Source: Candidatus Hungatella pullicola (lineage in GTDB: Bacteria; Bacillota; Clostridia; Lachnospirales; Lachnospiraceae). Taken from it: a stretch of DNA of 34,119 nt. The notes beneath the pieces were generated by a model, which saw only the letters and a program-made list of their open reading frames with translations, had not been told where the DNA came from and did not search any database. Shown here piece after piece: positions 32,010-34,119 of this stretch. Within the stretch, counting starts at the first letter, position 1. Each line of letters opens with the position of its first letter. The stretch lies in NCBI GenBank assembly GCA_019114305.1, contig DXFU01000005.1, forward strand, positions 1-34,119. The letters are read 5' to 3'. A program made the position numbers and the translations under genes.

Positions 32010-32435
32010 CTATTTTAGCCTTAATTCTATCAGCCTCCTCTCATATCCAAGTAACCGTGATAACTGTTCAGAGCTGTATTCTTTATACTCTTCTAAAAAG
32101 TCATCTCCAACTAATAAGTCCATGGCGAATGCATCCGCTTCATTTTCGTAGCGACTTGTCTTAAAGCCGGTTCTAGTATCCATAAAAATAGTGTTGGTCT
32201 TCTTGTGAAGAAGCATATGTCCCATTTCATGAGCACATTCGAAAGCTTGTTCATGTAGAGATAAATTCTCGTCTATATAAATAAGGTTATTTCTTTGGAA
32301 ATATTGATAAAAAGCCCTTGTATCTACGAGTGGAACAAAGACAAGAATAACATTCATTCCACGGATAATCTCAAAAGGGTTACGAGTTTTGTACTTACGA
32401 ACCAAAAAATCCGCTTTCTTTTTTATGTCATTCAT
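32010..32435 (-). CDS. ImmA/IrrE-family metallopeptidase
   Basis: The 141-residue protein has the zinc-protease motif HEMGH in FECAHEMGHMLLHKKTN, with the downstream Glu in SRYENEADAFAMDLLV. ImmA-type peptidases cleave the repressor of their own mobile element to start excision. The start at 32435 (MNDIKKKADFLVRKYK) lies eight bases after the repressor stop. A longer open frame upstream overlaps the repressor gene and is rejected. The ribosome site AAAAGGA is 13 bases away, so coupling to the repressor gene is likely. Its target is presumably the adjacent HTH repressor. Confidence 0.9.
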   Translation of the reverse strand: MNDIKKKADFLVRKYKTRNPFEIIRGMNVILVFVPLVDTRAFYQYFQRNNLIYIDENLSLHEQAFECAHEMGHMLLHKKTNTIFMDTRTGFKTSRYENEADAFAMDLLVGDDFLEEYKEYSSEQLSRLLGYERRLIELRLK

Positions 32436-32442
32436 AGACTTA

Positions 32443-32865
32443 TCAATCCTTTTTGTACTTTTTTGGCGTATATTTTTCCTTATTTTTCTTTTTGGCCAAT
32501 TCCATTCCGATCTGCATAGCAGAAAGAATAGAATCAATAGCTTCCGGGCTGGCAGGCTTTCCATCAAACATAAGCCCTTCTTGAGAAAGAAGTTGCTCTT
32601 TTGTTTGGCCTAAGATTTTCTCAATATCACGCTCATCTTTTGGAGTGAGCGTAGTTTCTTTTTTTTCTGTGTCATCTTTTCCAGTTGTTAAATAGCCAAT
32701 GGTAACTCCGAAATAATCAGCGATTTTTTGAAGTTTATCATTTTTAGGCTTACTCCGACCACTTTTCCAATCAGAAAAAGTAGATTTTGTAATACCAGTA
32801 GCTTTTGCAACATCGGAATCTTTAAGATTTTTTTCATCTCTTAACTTGCAATAAATTTCATACAT
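32443..32865 (-). CDS. XRE-family repressor (CI-like)
   Basis: The 140-residue protein has an N-terminal HTH (MYEIYCKLRDEKNLKDSDVA, GITKSTFSDWKSGRSKP) followed by a polar linker and a C-terminal helix-rich tail. The tail contains the FDGKPASPEAIDSILSAM segment seen in many element repressors. AAGGAG precedes the ATG. It is divergent from a short paralogous HTH gene across a region with several operator-like repeats, and is followed by an ImmA-like protease gene. This is the usual repressor, protease and operator layout of phages and conjugative elements. Confidence 0.9.
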   Translation of the reverse strand: MYEIYCKLRDEKNLKDSDVAKATGITKSTFSDWKSGRSKPKNDKLQKIADYFGVTIGYLTTGKDDTEKKETTLTPKDERDIEKILGQTKEQLLSQEGLMFDGKPASPEAIDSILSAMQIGMELAKKKNKEKYTPKKYKKD

Positions 32866-32906
32866 AGTTTACTCCTTTAAAAATATTCTGAAATCCGAAA
32901 AAAATA

Positions 32907-32935
32907 TTGACAAGTTCTGATATCCGATTTATAAT
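32907..32935 (+). promoter_or_regulatory. Rightward promoter with operator in its spacer
   Basis: TTGACA (32907-32912) and TATAAT (32930-32935) are 17 bp apart. The operator at 32915-32928 fills the spacer, so repressor binding would block the polymerase. The start would be about 118 bp before the Cro-like gene. A second weaker candidate, TTGTTA-18-TATTAT, lies nearer that gene. Confidence 0.65.
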
Positions 32936-32960
32936 AAAAAATGTAAGGTTCGGAAATCAA
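32931..32960 (-). promoter_or_regulatory. Leftward repressor promoter overlapping the rightward -10
   Basis: On the minus strand TTGATT (32960-32955) and TATTAT (32936-32931) are 18 bp apart. The operator at 32949-32962 covers the -35. Its -10 overlaps that of the rightward promoter, so the two should exclude each other. Confidence 0.5.
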
Positions 32961-33059
32961 AACAATTAAAATGTTTGTTATTTTATATCTGGTAAATGTA
33001 TTATAACTGATTTCCGAACCAAAATCAATAAAAAGTTCGGAAAGGAGAGTGAAAAATCT

Positions 33060-33266
33060 GTGTATGAAAAATATGTAAAGTTGAGAGAAAAAAAAGGAGT
33101 GACGGATTATAGAGTTGCAGAAGATACGGGCATTACAAAATCTACGTTTGCGGACTGGAAAACTGGCCGCAGTAAGCCTAAATTTGACAAGCTTTTAATT
33201 TTAGCCAAATACTTTGATGTTCCAGTAGAATATTTTGCGGACAATCAAAAAAATAGCACCCAGTAA
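33060..33266 (+). CDS. Short XRE-family HTH protein (Cro-like)
   Basis: The 68-residue protein is little more than an HTH domain: VYEKYVKLREKKGVTDYRVA (first residue Met from GTG) and GITKSTFADWKTGRSKPKFD. It is clearly paralogous to the N-terminus of the divergent repressor, sharing TGITKSTF-DWK-GRSKPK, so both probably read the same operators. It starts at GTG, with AAAGGAG about 12 bases upstream overlapped by an operator half-site. No protease-cleavable tail is present, as expected for a Cro-type antagonist. Confidence 0.85.
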   Translation: MYEKYVKLREKKGVTDYRVAEDTGITKSTFADWKTGRSKPKFDKLLILAKYFDVPVEYFADNQKNSTQ

Positions 33267-33289
33267 TAACTACCGGGTGCCGGAATGGA

Positions 33290-33571
33290 TTAATGAGTAT
33301 TCATGTACTCTTTTACAGCACGACGAATAAGCTCAGAGGCACTAAGAGAGTTTTTATCACAATAATTACGAACCTCTTGATAGAAAGAACTACTGAGTTC
33401 TGCACTTATTTTAGGCTTAGATGACGAACTTTGAGAGTCGTTTGGAACTCTGTAGTTGCTGGGTTCATTATATTGTGCTGTATAACTGTGATTATTGGAA
33501 GATGAAAACATACCAGCTACACATGCAACAATAACGACGACAATTACAACAAAAAGAATAAAACCAACCAT
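33290..33571 (-). CDS. Membrane-anchored ribbon-helix-helix-like protein
   Basis: The 93-residue product starts with a single hydrophobic helix (residues 2-21, VGFILFVVIVVVIVACVAGM). A Ser/Asn-rich linker follows, then a CopG/Arc-like segment KISAELSSSFYQEVRNYCDK plus SLSASELIRRAVKEYM (about 53-90). RHH domains normally bind DNA as dimers; a transmembrane anchor in front is unusual. AGGAGGGG lies before the ATG. It converges with the Cro-like gene, and an imperfect hairpin GCACCC/GGGTGC near 33257-33281 separates them without a clear T-run. Confidence 0.7.
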   Translation of the reverse strand: MVGFILFVVIVVVIVACVAGMFSSSNNHSYTAQYNEPSNYRVPNDSQSSSSKPKISAELSSSFYQEVRNYCDKNSLSASELIRRAVKEYMNTH

Positions 33572-33720
33572 ATAGACCCCTCCTAAGTACTATTTCAGCA
33601 CTTCCCTAGCACTGATAAGAAAATAGTATCACAAAAAGGAATATTTTTCCATAAAAAGGAGGGAACAAAGCAGAAAAAACCCCATTAATAACCTGGTATT
33701 GGAAAGGAGGATAAGGAAAA

Positions 33721-34119
33721 ATGGCTGGAGAAAGTGACAGAAAAATAGAGGACGTTGCAGAGAGAATTATTAAAGAATTGGCTCATAATGGCATGACCTA
33801 CTTAGAGGCTAAGGATACTATACACACAGTGGCAGAAAGGGCTTTGAATAGCCAAGAAGATTTTTTGCTTGCTGCTAAAGCATATGGTATTTATGATCCG
33901 GATCTTTATAAAAACACTCCAGAAGAATCCTATATGGAAAGAAAAATGAAGGGCATGGAAAGCGTATTTTTTACCAAAGATTTTGCTTATGCCATGCAGC
34001 TTTTAAAGATTTTTATAGAGCCATTGGATTTTTCGAAACCGTTCCGGGTTGAAATAAAATACAACCCGGAAGCAAAGAGAACACTGGTACATTATCGTAT
34101 GCCTAAGGAATCTCTTTTA
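33721..34119 (+). CDS. Unknown protein, N-terminal 133 residues (partial)
   Basis: An uninterrupted frame from the ATG at 33721 runs to the window edge. AGGAGG lies about ten bases upstream. The product starts MAGESDRKIEDVAERIIKEL, followed by AHNGMTYLEAKDTIHTVAER. A later part reads FIEPLDFSKPFRVEIKYNPE. It looks soluble and mainly helical at the N-terminus. I do not recognise the family. Its direction and position just right of the switch suggest an early gene of the element. The gap 33572-33720 in front holds only AT-rich sequence and the ribosome site. Confidence 0.6.
   Translation, partial: MAGESDRKIEDVAERIIKELAHNGMTYLEAKDTIHTVAERALNSQEDFLLAAKAYGIYDPDLYKNTPEESYMERKMKGMESVFFTKDFAYAMQLLKIFIEPLDFSKPFRVEIKYNPEAKRTLVHYRMPKESLL

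Larger units (their letters stand above)
32886..33049. promoter_or_regulatory. Operator array of the repressor/Cro-like switch
   Basis: A 14-bp pseudo-palindrome close to TTCNGAWATCNGAA occurs at 32886-32899, 32915-32928, 32949-32962 and, inverted, 33005-33018. A half-site TTCGGAAAGG at 33036-33045 overlaps the ribosome site of the rightward gene. The last two full sites extend to a perfect 13-bp inverted pair, GGTTCGGAAATCA and TGATTTCCGAACC. Confidence 0.7.
26205..34119. mobile_element. Integrated element carrying a large serine recombinase (right end outside window)
   Basis: From the serine recombinase onwards, host-type genes stop and accessory genes begin. Base composition becomes markedly more AT-rich from about 28250. 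Features include ImmA/IrrE-type and phage-type repressor genes, a T5orf172 protein and repeated short elements. The left boundary should lie between 26096 and 26204. No phage structural or conjugation genes are visible before the window ends, so the element type is open. Confidence 0.6.

Noticed and set aside
1-34119. CRISPR arrays, tRNA or rRNA genes
   Set aside because: No regularly spaced repeats with unique spacers and no tRNA or rRNA signatures were seen on either strand by eye.
26205-34119. A complete prophage
   Set aside because: There is a phage-like switch and recombinase, but no capsid, terminase, tail or lysis genes are visible in the window.

Overview
The window reads as a chromosomal segment of a Clostridia (probably Lachnospiraceae) bacterium. 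The gene content is Gram-positive anaerobe in style: strong AGGAGG ribosome sites, GTG/TTG starts, a split transketolase, CoaX plus CoaBC, PrfC, and DUF975/DUF4190 membrane proteins. Identifications are from translated motifs read by eye. No database search was run.

Left edge (1-1250): the 5' end of an IS21-family element (partial istA plus terminal repeats) sits in a Y-family DNA polymerase gene, of which only the 3' end remains. It is followed by a small conserved unknown gene and an SRAP (YedK/HMCES-like) gene with an internal deletion. This is a decayed SOS cassette.

Carbohydrate block (1277-15999): a nucleoside hydrolase-like gene, a divergent LacI-family regulator, and a tightly coupled nine-gene operon. 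The operon encodes a FucI-like isomerase, a two-subunit transketolase, an FGGY kinase, a GH78 rhamnosidase, a GH127 enzyme, a DUF1537 acid-sugar kinase, an Asp/Glu racemase-like protein and a DUF849 beta-keto acid cleavage enzyme. The isomerase, FGGY kinase and split transketolase resemble the described transketolase route for the branched pentose D-apiose. The last three genes suggest that a carboxylated or keto-acid sugar is also consumed. No transporter is encoded here.

Housekeeping block (16036-26095): coaX divergent from coaBC, then prfC, a yqeY-like gene and a PepV-like dipeptidase. Next comes the methionine ABC transporter metNIQ, preceded by what looks like a complete attenuator: a consensus promoter, a 39-codon leader peptide with 12 Met and 4 Cys, and an intrinsic terminator. 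I regard this as the most interesting unit of the window. Two membrane-protein genes follow.

Mobile block (about 26100 to the right edge): a large serine recombinase next to AT-rich accessory DNA. It holds a DUF6978 plus DUF1828/1829 pair, a remnant of an ImmA-like gene, two copies of a 61-bp element, a membrane-anchored coiled-coil DUF4041/T5orf172 protein, a SWIM-finger protein, an intact ImmA/IrrE peptidase, and a phage-like divergent repressor/Cro pair with repeated operators. A membrane-anchored ribbon-helix-helix protein and an unfinished unknown gene complete it. The element's right end lies outside the window.
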